From NCBI GenBank assembly GCA_902775075.1, contig CACYKX010000011.1, positions 1-35,674 on the forward strand: DNA of 35,674 nucleotides. Direction: 5' to 3'. Positions within the stretch are counted from its first letter, which is position 1; each line of letters starts with the position of its first letter. The notes below the pieces were generated by a model. The model was not told the origin of the DNA. It ran no database searches and saw only the letters and a list, made by a program, of their open reading frames with translations. The position numbers were made by a program, and so were the translations under genes. The stretch comes from an uncultured Prevotellaceae bacterium (GTDB lineage Bacteria > Bacteroidota > Bacteroidia > Bacteroidales > Bacteroidaceae). Positions 8,483 to 15,373 of this stretch are shown in pieces.

Positions 8483-10462
8483 TTATTTGCTCTTAGTAGC
8501 TCTAATGAAATAGACAATCAGAAGGACATAGGCTGCAAGTGAACAAATCTCTGACAACGGATTTGTCCACCATTGATCAGCAACAGAAACCTCTACTCCA
8601 CCAAATTTGAGTAATGCACTAACAACACCCATCAATGCACCACCAGCAATAAAGCCACTAGCAAGCAATGTACCTTTCTCTCCACGAGCCTTGTTTACTT
8701 TTTCGTCCTTGGAGCGTGTGGTTACATACCAGTTGATAGCACCACCCACTACCAATGGTACATTCAATTCTAATGGGATGAACATACCCAAAGCAAAGGC
8801 TAATGCTGGAATGTGACAACGATCCAGAATGATTGCAATTAGGGCACCAATACCATAAAGGATCCATGGAGCTCCTACTCCATTCATCAATGGGTCGATA
8901 ACTGCGGCCATGGCATTGGCTTGAGGGGCAGCCAACTGTCCACTGGCGAAACCATAGGTTTCATTGAGCAACATCATCACACCGCCTACTGTGGCTGCGC
9001 TAACCAATGTTCCTAAAAACTTCCAGGTTTCTTGTTTTTTAGGGGTTGTACCCAACCAATATCCTATTTTTAGATCGGTAATGAAACTTCCTGCCATTGA
9101 CAAGGCTGTACATACGACACCGCCCATAATAAGTGCAGCTAGCATTCCTACAGGACCTTTAAGTCCCACTGCTACCATAACAACAGATGCCAAAATTAAA
9201 GTCATCAGCGTCATACCTGAAACTGGGTTGCTGCCTACTATGGCTATGGCGTTTGCTGCCACTGTGGTAAAGAGAAATGCAATAAGCGTTACCAATAGAA
9301 TGCCTACAATGGCAAACAACAGATTGTCCATGACGCCCATCCAGAAGAAGATGAAAGTGATAAGAATTGTGACAGCACTACCGATAGCTATGATCTTGAA
9401 TGAAATATCTCGTTGGGTACGCTTCACAGTTTCCTGATTTCCACCTTGTCCTTTCAACTCACGAGAGGCGAGACCTACGGCACTCTTGATGATACCCCAA
9501 CTTTTGATGATACCAATGATACCGGCCATGGCAATACCACCAATACCAATAGAACGGGCATATGACTTAAAGATTTCTTCTGGACTCATCGCTCCTACTG
9601 TCGATGTAATCGATGGGTCCCACATATTCAATACTTGATCATGAAAGAGAATGCTCATTCCCGGAACAATAAGCCACCATACTGCTAGACTTCCGAAACA
9701 GATATACAAAGCATATTTTAAACCTACAATATATCCTAGACCAAGAACGGCTGCTCCGGTATTGACCTTGAATACTAATTTGGCCTTATCTGCCAACTCT
9801 TGACCAAATCCGATAACGCGACTTGTGAAATTTTCATTCCACCATCCAAATGTTGCTACGATAAAATCGTAAAGACCTCCCACCAGTCCTGCAATAAGCA
9901 AAGGTTTGGCCTGATCTCCTCCTTTGGCACCACTTACTAATACCTGAGTCGTTGCGGTAGCTTCTGGAAATGGGTATTTGCCATGCATATCGCTCACGAA
10001 ATATTTACGGAATGGTATCAGAAACAAAATACCCAAGACGCCACCTAGAGCAGAGGCCATAAAGACTTTCAGAAAACTCGTGGTCATCTCCGGATATTTG
10101 GCCTGAAGGATATAGATGGCTGGTAGCGTAAAAATGGCACCTGCAACAACGGCACCCGAACAGGCTCCGATACTCTGGATGATAACATTCTCACCCAATG
10201 CCTTGTTACGATGGGTCGCTGTAGAAACTCCTACAGCAATAATGGCTATAGGAATAGCTGCCTCAAACACTTGGCCGACCTTTAAACCGAGATAAGCCGC
10301 TGCTGCAGAAAACAGTATCGCCATCAGAATTCCCCAGGTCACCGACCATACATTCACTTCAGGATATACCTGACCAGACTTCATAATAGGAGTATATTCC
10401 TCTCCCTCTTTTAATTCCCGAAAAGCATTTTCGGGAAGTTGAACGTTCTCGTTATTTTCCAT
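8483..10462 (-). CDS. OPT-family oligopeptide transporter
   Basis: A 659-residue polytopic membrane protein of the oligopeptide transporter (OPT) superfamily, bacterial branch. Roughly 14-16 hydrophobic segments are visible. Family-typical stretches include WGILMAILFSAAAAYLGLKV near the N-terminus, KYPFPEATA, and a C-terminal half with ILYGIGALIAIILDR and LNVPLVVGGAINW. It should import small peptides or related metal chelates across the inner membrane; the substrate is unknown. I chose ATG 10460-10462; a GTG at 10490-10492 would add ten residues (DKTKINN...). Both starts lie downstream of the TATCTTTG box at 10506-10513. It is monocistronic, ending at the shared terminator at 8421-8465. Confidence 0.92.
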   Translation of the reverse strand: MENNENVQLPENAFRELKEGEEYTPIMKSGQVYPEVNVWSVTWGILMAILFSAAAAYLGLKVGQVFEAAIPIAIIAVGVSTATHRNKALGENVIIQSIGACSGAVVAGAIFTLPAIYILQAKYPEMTTSFLKVFMASALGGVLGILFLIPFRKYFVSDMHGKYPFPEATATTQVLVSGAKGGDQAKPLLIAGLVGGLYDFIVATFGWWNENFTSRVIGFGQELADKAKLVFKVNTGAAVLGLGYIVGLKYALYICFGSLAVWWLIVPGMSILFHDQVLNMWDPSITSTVGAMSPEEIFKSYARSIGIGGIAMAGIIGIIKSWGIIKSAVGLASRELKGQGGNQETVKRTQRDISFKIIAIGSAVTILITFIFFWMGVMDNLLFAIVGILLVTLIAFLFTTVAANAIAIVGSNPVSGMTLMTLILASVVMVAVGLKGPVGMLAALIMGGVVCTALSMAGSFITDLKIGYWLGTTPKKQETWKFLGTLVSAATVGGVMMLLNETYGFASGQLAAPQANAMAAVIDPLMNGVGAPWILYGIGALIAIILDRCHIPALAFALGMFIPLELNVPLVVGGAINWYVTTRSKDEKVNKARGEKGTLLASGFIAGGALMGVVSALLKFGGVEVSVADQWWTNPLSEICSLAAYVLLIVYFIRATKSK

Positions 10463-10505
10463 AAGAGTATTATTTATTTTTGTTTTATCCACAACAAATC
10501 AGCGC

Positions 10506-10513
10506 CAAAGATA
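10506..10513 (-). promoter_or_regulatory. -7 promoter box for OPT transporter
   Basis: TATCTTTG on the minus strand, 43 bases before the chosen ATG. No convincing -33 element was found. Confidence 0.5.
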
Positions 10514-10544
10514 CGCATAAAATTCGAGAAATCAGTCAGTTTGA

Positions 10545-10575
10545 TTTGTAATATAAACGATTTTGATTAATTTTG
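10545..10575 (+). promoter_or_regulatory. Full Bacteroidota promoter for dus gene
   Basis: TTTG at 10545-10548, exactly 19 bases, then TAATTTTG at 10568-10575. This is a complete match to the Bacteroidota housekeeping promoter. Transcription should start around 10579-10580, only a few bases before ATG 10584. This excludes the in-frame TTG at 10563 as start, since it lies inside the promoter. Confidence 0.8.
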
Positions 10576-10583
10576 CAGCCAGA

Positions 10584-11588
10584 ATGAGAATAGGTAATTT
10601 AGAATTTGGAGAAAAGCCGCTCTTCCTAGCTCCTATGGAAGATGTTACTGATATAGGCTTCCGCAAGCTGTGCAAACGTTATGGCGCAGCCATGGTATAT
10701 ACTGAGTTTGTTTCGGCTGACGCTATTATCCGCAGCATCAATTCTACTCTGAAGAAGATGGTTGTCAACGATGACGAACGCCCTGTGGGCATACAGATTT
10801 ATGGCAAAGAGGTTGAACCCATGGTGGAGGCTGCTAAGATCGTTGAGCAATTTCATCCTGACGTCATCGACATCAACTTTGGATGCCCAGTCAAGAAGGT
10901 TGCCGGGAAAGGGGCGGGTGCTGGACTTCTCAAGAATGTTCCTTTGATGCTAGACATCACACGTGAGGTGGTAAAGGCTGTAAAGACTCCTGTAACGGCA
11001 AAAACCCGACTGGGATGGGATGATAATAATCTCATCATCACCGATCTTGCAGAACAATTACAAGACTGTGGCATTCAAGCGCTCACTATACATGGCCGCA
11101 CTCGTTCGCAAATGTATACTGGCGATGCAGACTGGTCGTTAATTGGTGAGGTAAAGAAAAATCCACGCATTCATATTCCAATCATCGGAAATGGTGACAT
11201 CACTTCTAAAGAAAAAGCTAAAGAGGCTTTCGATAATTTTGGGGTGGACGCTGTCATGATTGGTAGGGCTACATTCGGTCGACCTTGGATTTTCAAGGAG
11301 ATTCGTGATTACTTGGATGCAGACGGGGCTTTGCCTGATGACTATCTGCCCCTATCTCTCGATGATAAGATTGATATCTTGGAAGAGCAACTCAAAATCA
11401 ATGTTGAACGCATTGATGAATATCGCGGTATTCTACACACTAGGCGACATCTAGCTGCAAGTCCGATATTCAAAGGTATACCAGACTTCAAACAGACTCG
11501 TATAGCTATGCTCAGAGCCACAAAGACTGATGAACTTATCGGAATTTTGGAGGAATGTAGAAGGATACTAAAAGAGATTTCCCTATAG
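10584..11588 (+). CDS. dusB: tRNA-dihydrouridine synthase (NifR3/DusB-like)
   Basis: A 334-residue FMN enzyme that reduces specific uridines in tRNA to dihydrouridine. The TIM-barrel motifs are clear: LAPMEDVTDIGFRKLC near the N-terminus, INFGCPVKKVAGKGAGAGLL with the catalytic Cys, VTAKTRLGWD, TIHGRTRSQMYTG, and the phosphate-binding IIGNGDI and VMIGRATFGRPWIF. The ATG at 10584 is chosen because the promoter at 10545-10575 places the transcript start just before it. The mRNA is therefore nearly leaderless. Subfamily naming as DusB rests on general resemblance. No downstream gene on this strand. Confidence 0.94.
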   Translation: MRIGNLEFGEKPLFLAPMEDVTDIGFRKLCKRYGAAMVYTEFVSADAIIRSINSTLKKMVVNDDERPVGIQIYGKEVEPMVEAAKIVEQFHPDVIDINFGCPVKKVAGKGAGAGLLKNVPLMLDITREVVKAVKTPVTAKTRLGWDDNNLIITDLAEQLQDCGIQALTIHGRTRSQMYTGDADWSLIGEVKKNPRIHIPIIGNGDITSKEKAKEAFDNFGVDAVMIGRATFGRPWIFKEIRDYLDADGALPDDYLPLSLDDKIDILEEQLKINVERIDEYRGILHTRRHLAASPIFKGIPDFKQTRIAMLRATKTDELIGILEECRRILKEISL

Positions 11589-11605
11589 AAAAACCTCAAA
11601 ATAAA

Positions 11606-11649
11606 AATACATATATTATTGCGTTGACTTGCACAATAATATATGTATT
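11606..11649 (-). terminator. AT-rich terminator hairpin
   Basis: A perfect 16-bp inverted repeat (11606-11621 with 11634-11649, arm AATACATATATTATTG) with a 12-base loop. Read on the minus strand it is followed by TTTTTATTTT, giving a proper U-tract. Read on plus it has none. It therefore best terminates the small minus-strand gene at 11670-11783, though it may also slow transcription leaving dus. Confidence 0.75.
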
Positions 11650-11669
11650 ACCTTGAAATTAAAGTGAGT

Positions 11670-11783
11670 TTAAAAGTGGGTCTGGATATAATCAAAGAAC
11701 CAACGATCAAAACTTTTTTCTACTTGAACTTTCTCTTGAAGGTTTTGCGTATTCGCATTCAAATTCAATTCATTAGATTTCAT
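11670..11783 (-). CDS. Possible small protein of 37 residues
   Basis: A short reading frame with ATG 11781-11783 and TAA 11670-11672. It encodes a hydrophilic start (MKSNELNLNANTQNLQEK) and an aromatic-rich end (SFDRWFFDYIQTHF). I do not recognise the family. Context supports a real gene. A TACCTTTG box at 11813-11820 lies 29 bases before the ATG, much like other promoters here, and a hairpin with a U-tract (11606-11649) follows the stop by about 20 bases. It lies downstream of the bile-acid-symporter-like gene on the same strand. The alternative is a small non-coding RNA of about 200 bases spanning the same promoter and terminator. Function unknown. Confidence 0.45.
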   Translation of the reverse strand: MKSNELNLNANTQNLQEKVQVEKSFDRWFFDYIQTHF

Positions 11784-11812
11784 ATTATTTTTGTATCCTT
11801 TATTTTGCGCTG

Positions 11813-11820
11813 CAAAGGTA
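11813..11820 (-). promoter_or_regulatory. -7 promoter box for small gene
   Basis: TACCTTTG on the minus strand matches TAnnTTTG. A TTTG exists upstream at 11833-11836, but its spacing (12) is too short, so the -33 part is not supported. Confidence 0.4.
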
Positions 11821-11870
11821 CTTAATTTATATCAAAGAGAAACATACGTTCCGCTTTTTCTTTTCTGAAT

Positions 11871-12860
11871 TTATGCAATCGATTTCACAGATTGTCTCTC
11901 ATGAAGACGATCCCATCGTAAATAAATTCCTGACAGAATCGTACCGGATATTGAATGCCAAGCACAACTGATGGCACATGGAAGTACTGCCAAGGGTTGG
12001 GCTGCAAAGAAATTACCTGCCAATACGGTTGCTAATCCTGCATTCTGCATTCCTACCTCGATACTTATCGTGCGCTTCTTGGCTACACTGAATCCTACAG
12101 TCTTACCTGCGCACCAACCCAGAATATAACCCAACGAATTATGACAGAAAACTACGGCAAAGGTCCAAAGGAATAGCATCATTCCGCGGTTAACCAAATC
12201 ATCATGTACCGTAGAGATCACACCACCTACAATAAGAGCCAAACAGATGACGCCTACTCCGGGCATCAAACTTTGAACAGTGGGAAAAATATCTTTCTTT
12301 GCATATACATAATTCAGAAGACAACCAACTGCAACGGGTATGATCGTCACGATAAGAATATTCGTGAACATACCTATGGCATCTATCGCTATTATCTGAC
12401 CTGCAACAAACTTCATCAAAAATGGTGTCATAAAGGGAGCTAACAGGGTGGACGCACAGGTCATACCTACAGAGAACGCTACGTCTCCATGACAAAGATA
12501 GCTCATGATATTACTCGACACTCCACCTGGACAACAACCTACAAGGAGAATTCCTAAGGCTAACGCAGGCTCTAAATGCCATACATGAACCAAAAGATAG
12601 GCTATACCTGGCATGATAAGAAACTGTGCACATGCTCCTACAAAAATATCAAAGGGACGACTGACTAGAATCTTGAAGTCTTGCATGGTAAGCGTAAGGC
12701 CCATCGTAAGCATGATAATACCAAGTATTACCGTTTGTGTGTTACCCCTCACCCAGTCGAACAAATGAGGAAAAAACATTGTCACAATCGCTATTACAAT
12801 AATAAATGCCGACGTATAATTTGCAAGCCATCGGCTGCATGCTTGAAAAAACCTCAACAT
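11871..12860 (-). CDS. Bile acid:sodium symporter (BASS/SLC10) family transporter
   Basis: A 329-residue membrane protein with about 10 hydrophobic segments. Family features include IIMLTMGLTLTMQDFKIL near the second/third helices, the substrate/sodium region ALGILLVGCCPGGVSSNIMSYLCHGD, and ISIEVGMQNAGLATVLAGNFF later on. Members move organic anions such as bile acids, pantoate or keto acids with sodium; the substrate here is not determinable. ATG 12858-12860 is preceded by a complete promoter at 12896-12927, giving a leader of about 35 bases. It is followed on the same strand by the possible 37-residue gene. Confidence 0.93.
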   Translation of the reverse strand: MLRFFQACSRWLANYTSAFIIVIAIVTMFFPHLFDWVRGNTQTVILGIIMLTMGLTLTMQDFKILVSRPFDIFVGACAQFLIMPGIAYLLVHVWHLEPALALGILLVGCCPGGVSSNIMSYLCHGDVAFSVGMTCASTLLAPFMTPFLMKFVAGQIIAIDAIGMFTNILIVTIIPVAVGCLLNYVYAKKDIFPTVQSLMPGVGVICLALIVGGVISTVHDDLVNRGMMLFLWTFAVVFCHNSLGYILGWCAGKTVGFSVAKKRTISIEVGMQNAGLATVLAGNFFAAQPLAVLPCAISCAWHSISGTILSGIYLRWDRLHERQSVKSIA

Positions 12861-12895
12861 ACTTATAATCCTTAATTAAATTTTAAACACAGCTG

Positions 12896-12927
12896 CAAAG
12901 TTATAACAAAAACACGAGTAAAACAAA
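12896..12927 (-). promoter_or_regulatory. Promoter for the BASS-family transporter gene
   Basis: On the minus strand, TTTG (12924-12927), 20 bases, then TAACTTTG (12896-12903). This is a full Bacteroidota-type promoter within one base of the optimal spacing. Confidence 0.7.
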
Positions 12928-13111
12928 TAAATAATAACACAATTAGTATATTTACTTTTATTTTGTTCAAAATATGAATATTTAAGTTATAAAATCATAG
13001 TGTTCCATTAAATTTTGAACGAGTTAACTTTATAGATGTCGGCAATATGTCTACTTTAAATGTAACCACATAATCCCTATAACGTTAGTGTAAACTAGTG
13101 GATCTATTACA
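12928..13111. other. AT-rich gene-free stretch
   Basis: This is the left part of the 485-base gap between the BASS-family gene and ruvB. It is strongly AT-rich, with no credible reading frame, hairpin or promoter recognised. It leads into the inverted-arm array at 13112-13199. Confidence 0.6.
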
Positions 13112-13199
13112 TGTACCACGGCCGTGGTACAACTGTACGTCGAACGTGGTACAACTGTGCGACGGCCGTCGCACACCTATACCACAGCCGTCGCACACC
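13112..13199. repeat. Array of alternating inverted 9-bp arms, 11-bp period
   Basis: Eight 9-bp arms, each followed by a 2-base spacer, occupy 88 bases. They alternate between TGTRCSACG-type and its reverse complement CGTSGYACA. Arms start at 13112, 13123, 13134, 13145, 13156, 13167, 13178 and 13189. Two adjacent arm pairs form perfect 20-bp palindromes at 13112-13131 (centre CGGCCG) and 13156-13175. Direct repeats recur at 22 bp: CGTGGTACAACTGT at 13123 and 13145, and GCCGTCGCACACC at 13165 and 13187. The array is GC-rich in an AT-rich gap. The arms starting at 13134 and 13178 are degenerate. It resembles REP-like intergenic elements, but I cannot name a family. Confidence 0.85.
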
Positions 13200-13275
13200 A
13201 AACGAAGCTACATTTTTACAACAACACACCTATATATGATCACTAAGTTATGTTATAGTCTGTATCTTATCAAGA

Positions 13276-13313
13276 AAAAAATACAGAAAAAACAACTTTA
13301 TACTGTATTTTTT
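13276..13313. repeat. 11-bp inverted repeat overlapping the ruvB promoter region
   Basis: AAAAAATACAG at 13276-13286 and its exact complement CTGTATTTTTT at 13303-13313 are separated by 16 bases. They end just before the TAACTTTG box and straddle where the -33 element should be. It could be an operator or a U-tailed hairpin that stops read-through into ruvB. Confidence 0.5.
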
Positions 13314-13314
13314 G

Positions 13315-13322
13315 TAACTTTG
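13315..13322 (+). promoter_or_regulatory. -7 promoter box for ruvB operon
   Basis: TAACTTTG fits TAnnTTTG and gives a leader of about 20 bases to ATG 13346. No TTTG lies at 19-20 bases upstream; that space is occupied by an inverted repeat. Confidence 0.55.
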
Positions 13323-13345
13323 CAGCAAAAGATAGAAAAAATAGA

Positions 13346-14377
13346 ATGGACGAAGATTTCGACATCAGAAACGAAAATATATCCTCGGCTGAAAAGGAGT
13401 TTGAGAATGCTCTCCGCCCTCTGAAGTTTTCTGACTTTAGCGGACAGCAGAAGGTTGTAGATAACCTCGAAGTGTTTGTAGAGGCTGCCAAATATCGCGG
13501 TGAACCTCTTGACCATACGCTCCTTTACGGTCCGCCTGGTTTGGGTAAGACAACGTTGAGCAACATCATTGCAAATGAATTAGGCGTGGGATTCAAGATC
13601 ACCTCAGGACCCGTACTCGACAAACCAGGTGATTTAGCTGGTATTCTTACCTCTTTGGAACCTAACGATGTGCTATTCATCGACGAGATACATCGCCTGT
13701 CGCCTGTAGTAGAGGAATACTTATACTCTGCCATGGAAGATTATCGAATAGACATCATGATCGACAAAGGTCCTTCAGCACGCAGTATACAGATCGACTT
13801 GAATCCTTTTACCCTCGTAGGTGCAACAACTAGAAGTGGACTTCTTACAGCTCCACTTAGAGCTCGTTTCGGTATTAAAATGCATTTGGAATACTATGAC
13901 CCTGAAACGCTGCAGAAGATTATTAAACGAAGTGCTATGCTACTAAAAATGCCTATCGAGGACAATGCTGCTGTGGAAATTAGCCGTCGAAGTCGTGGCA
14001 CGCCTCGTATCGCAAATGCTATGCTACGAAGGGTTCGAGATTTCGCGCAGGTAAAGGGTAATGGTGTCATCACCAGTGAGATTACTCAAACTGCTTTACA
14101 AGCTTTGAATATTGACCAATATGGCTTGGACGAGATAGACAACAAGATATTGCTCACTATTATCGACAAATTCCGTGGTGGACCTGTAGGTATCTCTACC
14201 ATTGCTACTGCAATCGGTGAGGATGCTGGTACCATAGAGGAGGTATATGAACCATTCCTGATCATGGAGGGATTCATCAAACGCACTCCAAGAGGTAGGA
14301 CTGCCACAAAACTGGCTTACGACCATCTCGGAAGAAGTTGTCTTAATGGCAATGCAATGGAACAAAATCTTTTTTAA
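13346..14377 (+). CDS. ruvB: Holliday junction branch migration helicase RuvB
   Basis: A 343-residue AAA+ motor that works with RuvA and RuvC to drive branch migration of Holliday junctions. Walker A is [11 protein letters not shown] (about residues 63-73), Walker B is LFIDEIHRL, and sensor 1 is [10 protein letters not shown]. The arginine finger region (APLRARFGI) and the C-terminal winged helix with [17 protein letters not shown] are also present. Length and ends agree with the family. The coaD start codon follows its stop codon with no gap, so ruvB, coaD and ybeY form one transcription unit. The long upstream gap carries an inverted-arm array and an 11-bp inverted repeat. Confidence 0.98.
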   Translation: MDEDFDIRNENISSAEKEFENALRPLKFSDFSGQQKVVDNLEVFVEAAKYRGEPLDHTLLYGPPGLGKTTLSNIIANELGVGFKITSGPVLDKPGDLAGILTSLEPNDVLFIDEIHRLSPVVEEYLYSAMEDYRIDIMIDKGPSARSIQIDLNPFTLVGATTRSGLLTAPLRARFGIKMHLEYYDPETLQKIIKRSAMLLKMPIEDNAAVEISRRSRGTPRIANAMLRRVRDFAQVKGNGVITSEITQTALQALNIDQYGLDEIDNKILLTIIDKFRGGPVGISTIATAIGEDAGTIEEVYEPFLIMEGFIKRTPRGRTATKLAYDHLGRSCLNGNAMEQNLF

Positions 14378-14833
14378 ATGATGAGAATAGGTGTTTTTAC
14401 AGGAACTTTTGATCCTTTTACCATAGGGCATCAGAATATCGTGGAAAGAGCGTTACCCCTCTTCGACAAACTCGTGATCGCTGTGGCAGTAAGCAAACTG
14501 AAACATACTCAAAAAGAGATTTCGGAAAGATTGAACAACATTCAGGCCCTATATGCCGATAATGGGAATATCAAGGTCGTTGCCTATAGTGACTTAACGG
14601 TGGATATGGCCAAGAGAGAAGGGGCAAATTTCATTGTTAGGGGTGTAAGGTCTGTAAAAGACTTTGAATACGAGCGCGAACAGGCGGAGATCAATCGTAG
14701 ATTGAGCGGTATTGAAACAGTACTGTTATTCTCTGACCCATCTTTATCAAGTATCAGCAGTACATTAGTAAGGGAATTGCAATTCTTTGGAAAGGATGCA
14801 AGTGAATTTATAGCAAAAAGAAAGGAGAAATAA
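14378..14833 (+). CDS. coaD: Phosphopantetheine adenylyltransferase
   Basis: A 151-residue enzyme making dephospho-CoA from 4'-phosphopantetheine and ATP, the penultimate step of CoA synthesis. The nucleotidyltransferase signature is GVFTGTFDPFTIGHQNIVERA (T/HxGH type) at the N-terminus. The C-terminal segment SSISSTLVRELQFFG corresponds to the family's ISSTxVR motif. Two consecutive ATG codons (14378 and 14381) can serve as start. The gene follows ruvB without a gap and is followed by ybeY after 2 bases. Its last codons contain the Shine-Dalgarno of ybeY. Confidence 0.97.
   Translation: MMRIGVFTGTFDPFTIGHQNIVERALPLFDKLVIAVAVSKLKHTQKEISERLNNIQALYADNGNIKVVAYSDLTVDMAKREGANFIVRGVRSVKDFEYEREQAEINRRLSGIETVLLFSDPSLSSISSTLVRELQFFGKDASEFIAKRKEK
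14821..14827 (+). promoter_or_regulatory. Shine-Dalgarno sequence of ybeY
   Basis: AAAGGAG sits 8 bases before ATG 14836, inside the last codons of coaD. Such a canonical site is unusual among the genes of this window. Confidence 0.6.
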
Positions 14834-14835
14834 TT

Positions 14836-15270
14836 ATGATAACTTATAATTCTGATGGCATCAAAATGCCAAAAATCAAGAAACGTGAGACCACAGCTTG
14901 GATTAAGGCTGTTGCCGCAACCTATGGAAGAAAAGTTGGCGAAATAGGTTACATGTTTGTAAACGATGAGAAAATCCTCGAAGTAAACAATGAATATCTA
15001 GGACATGATTACTATACTGACATCATCACTTTCGATTATGATGAGGACGATGTCATCAATGGTGACCTTGTCATCTCACTGGACACAGTGAGAACCAATG
15101 CGGAAAAATATGCTAAAGATTATACAGAAGAGTTGTACCGCGTGATCATACATGGTATACTACATCTATGTGGCATCAATGATAAAGGCCCAGGAGAGCG
15201 AGAAATCATGGAGGACAACGAGAATAAGGCATTAGATATTCTACGAGAGATGAGAAAAAATAATGTGTGA
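14836..15270 (+). CDS. ybeY: Endoribonuclease YbeY (rRNA maturation factor)
   Basis: A 144-residue metal-dependent endoribonuclease involved in 16S rRNA 3'-end maturation and ribosome quality control. The family regions NEYLGHDYYTDIITFDY and GDLVISLDTV are present. The metal site reads HGILHLCGINDKGPGE: the first two His are conserved, but the third His of the usual HxxxHxxGYDH is replaced by the N-D-K stretch. From memory, Bacteroidota YbeY commonly show a similar D-K at this place, so this is probably a lineage variant rather than inactivation. The start at ATG 14836 is supported by a Shine-Dalgarno sequence. Third gene of the ruvB operon. Confidence 0.93.
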   Translation: MITYNSDGIKMPKIKKRETTAWIKAVAATYGRKVGEIGYMFVNDEKILEVNNEYLGHDYYTDIITFDYDEDDVINGDLVISLDTVRTNAEKYAKDYTEELYRVIIHGILHLCGINDKGPGEREIMEDNENKALDILREMRKNNV

Positions 15271-15283
15271 TTTCTATACATAA

Positions 15284-15321
15284 TGACCCCCGAAAGTTTT
15301 TTGTCTAACTTTCGGGGGTCA
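15284..15321. terminator. Hairpin between convergent ybeY and S41 protease genes
   Basis: A perfect 15-bp GC-rich stem, TGACCCCCGAAAGTT (15284-15298) with its complement at 15307-15321, and an 8-base loop. It lies just after the ybeY stop and 52 bases beyond the protease stop. It lacks an immediate U-tract on either side, so it may act as a transcription barrier or RNA-stabilising end for both convergent units. Confidence 0.7.
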
Positions 15322-15373
15322 CTTCAGAATAGGCTCATCCTCTTTTTTTATTTACGTAATATAAAGCAAACTT

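Noticed and set aside
8964..9437. A 157-codon plus-strand frame opposite the OPT transporter gene.
   Set aside because: It is an antisense shadow of hydrophobic codons, with no promoter or recognisable motif.
10485..10493. TTATCCACA, a perfect DnaA-box sequence upstream of the OPT gene.
   Set aside because: It is a single isolated 9-mer, expected by chance at this scale, with no cluster or AT-rich unwinding element.
11643..11825. A 60-codon plus-strand frame in the dus downstream gap.
   Set aside because: It starts inside the terminator hairpin and is antisense to the better supported 37-residue frame; composition is that of AT-rich noise.
13112..13199. The 22-bp periodic array considered as a CRISPR.
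   Set aside because: There are no unique spacers of constant length, the units are contiguous inverted arms, and no cas genes are present.
13098..13424. A 108-codon plus-strand frame running through the inverted-arm array into ruvB.
   Set aside because: Its first third is just the translated repeat and the rest overlaps ruvB in another frame; no promoter or family resemblance.
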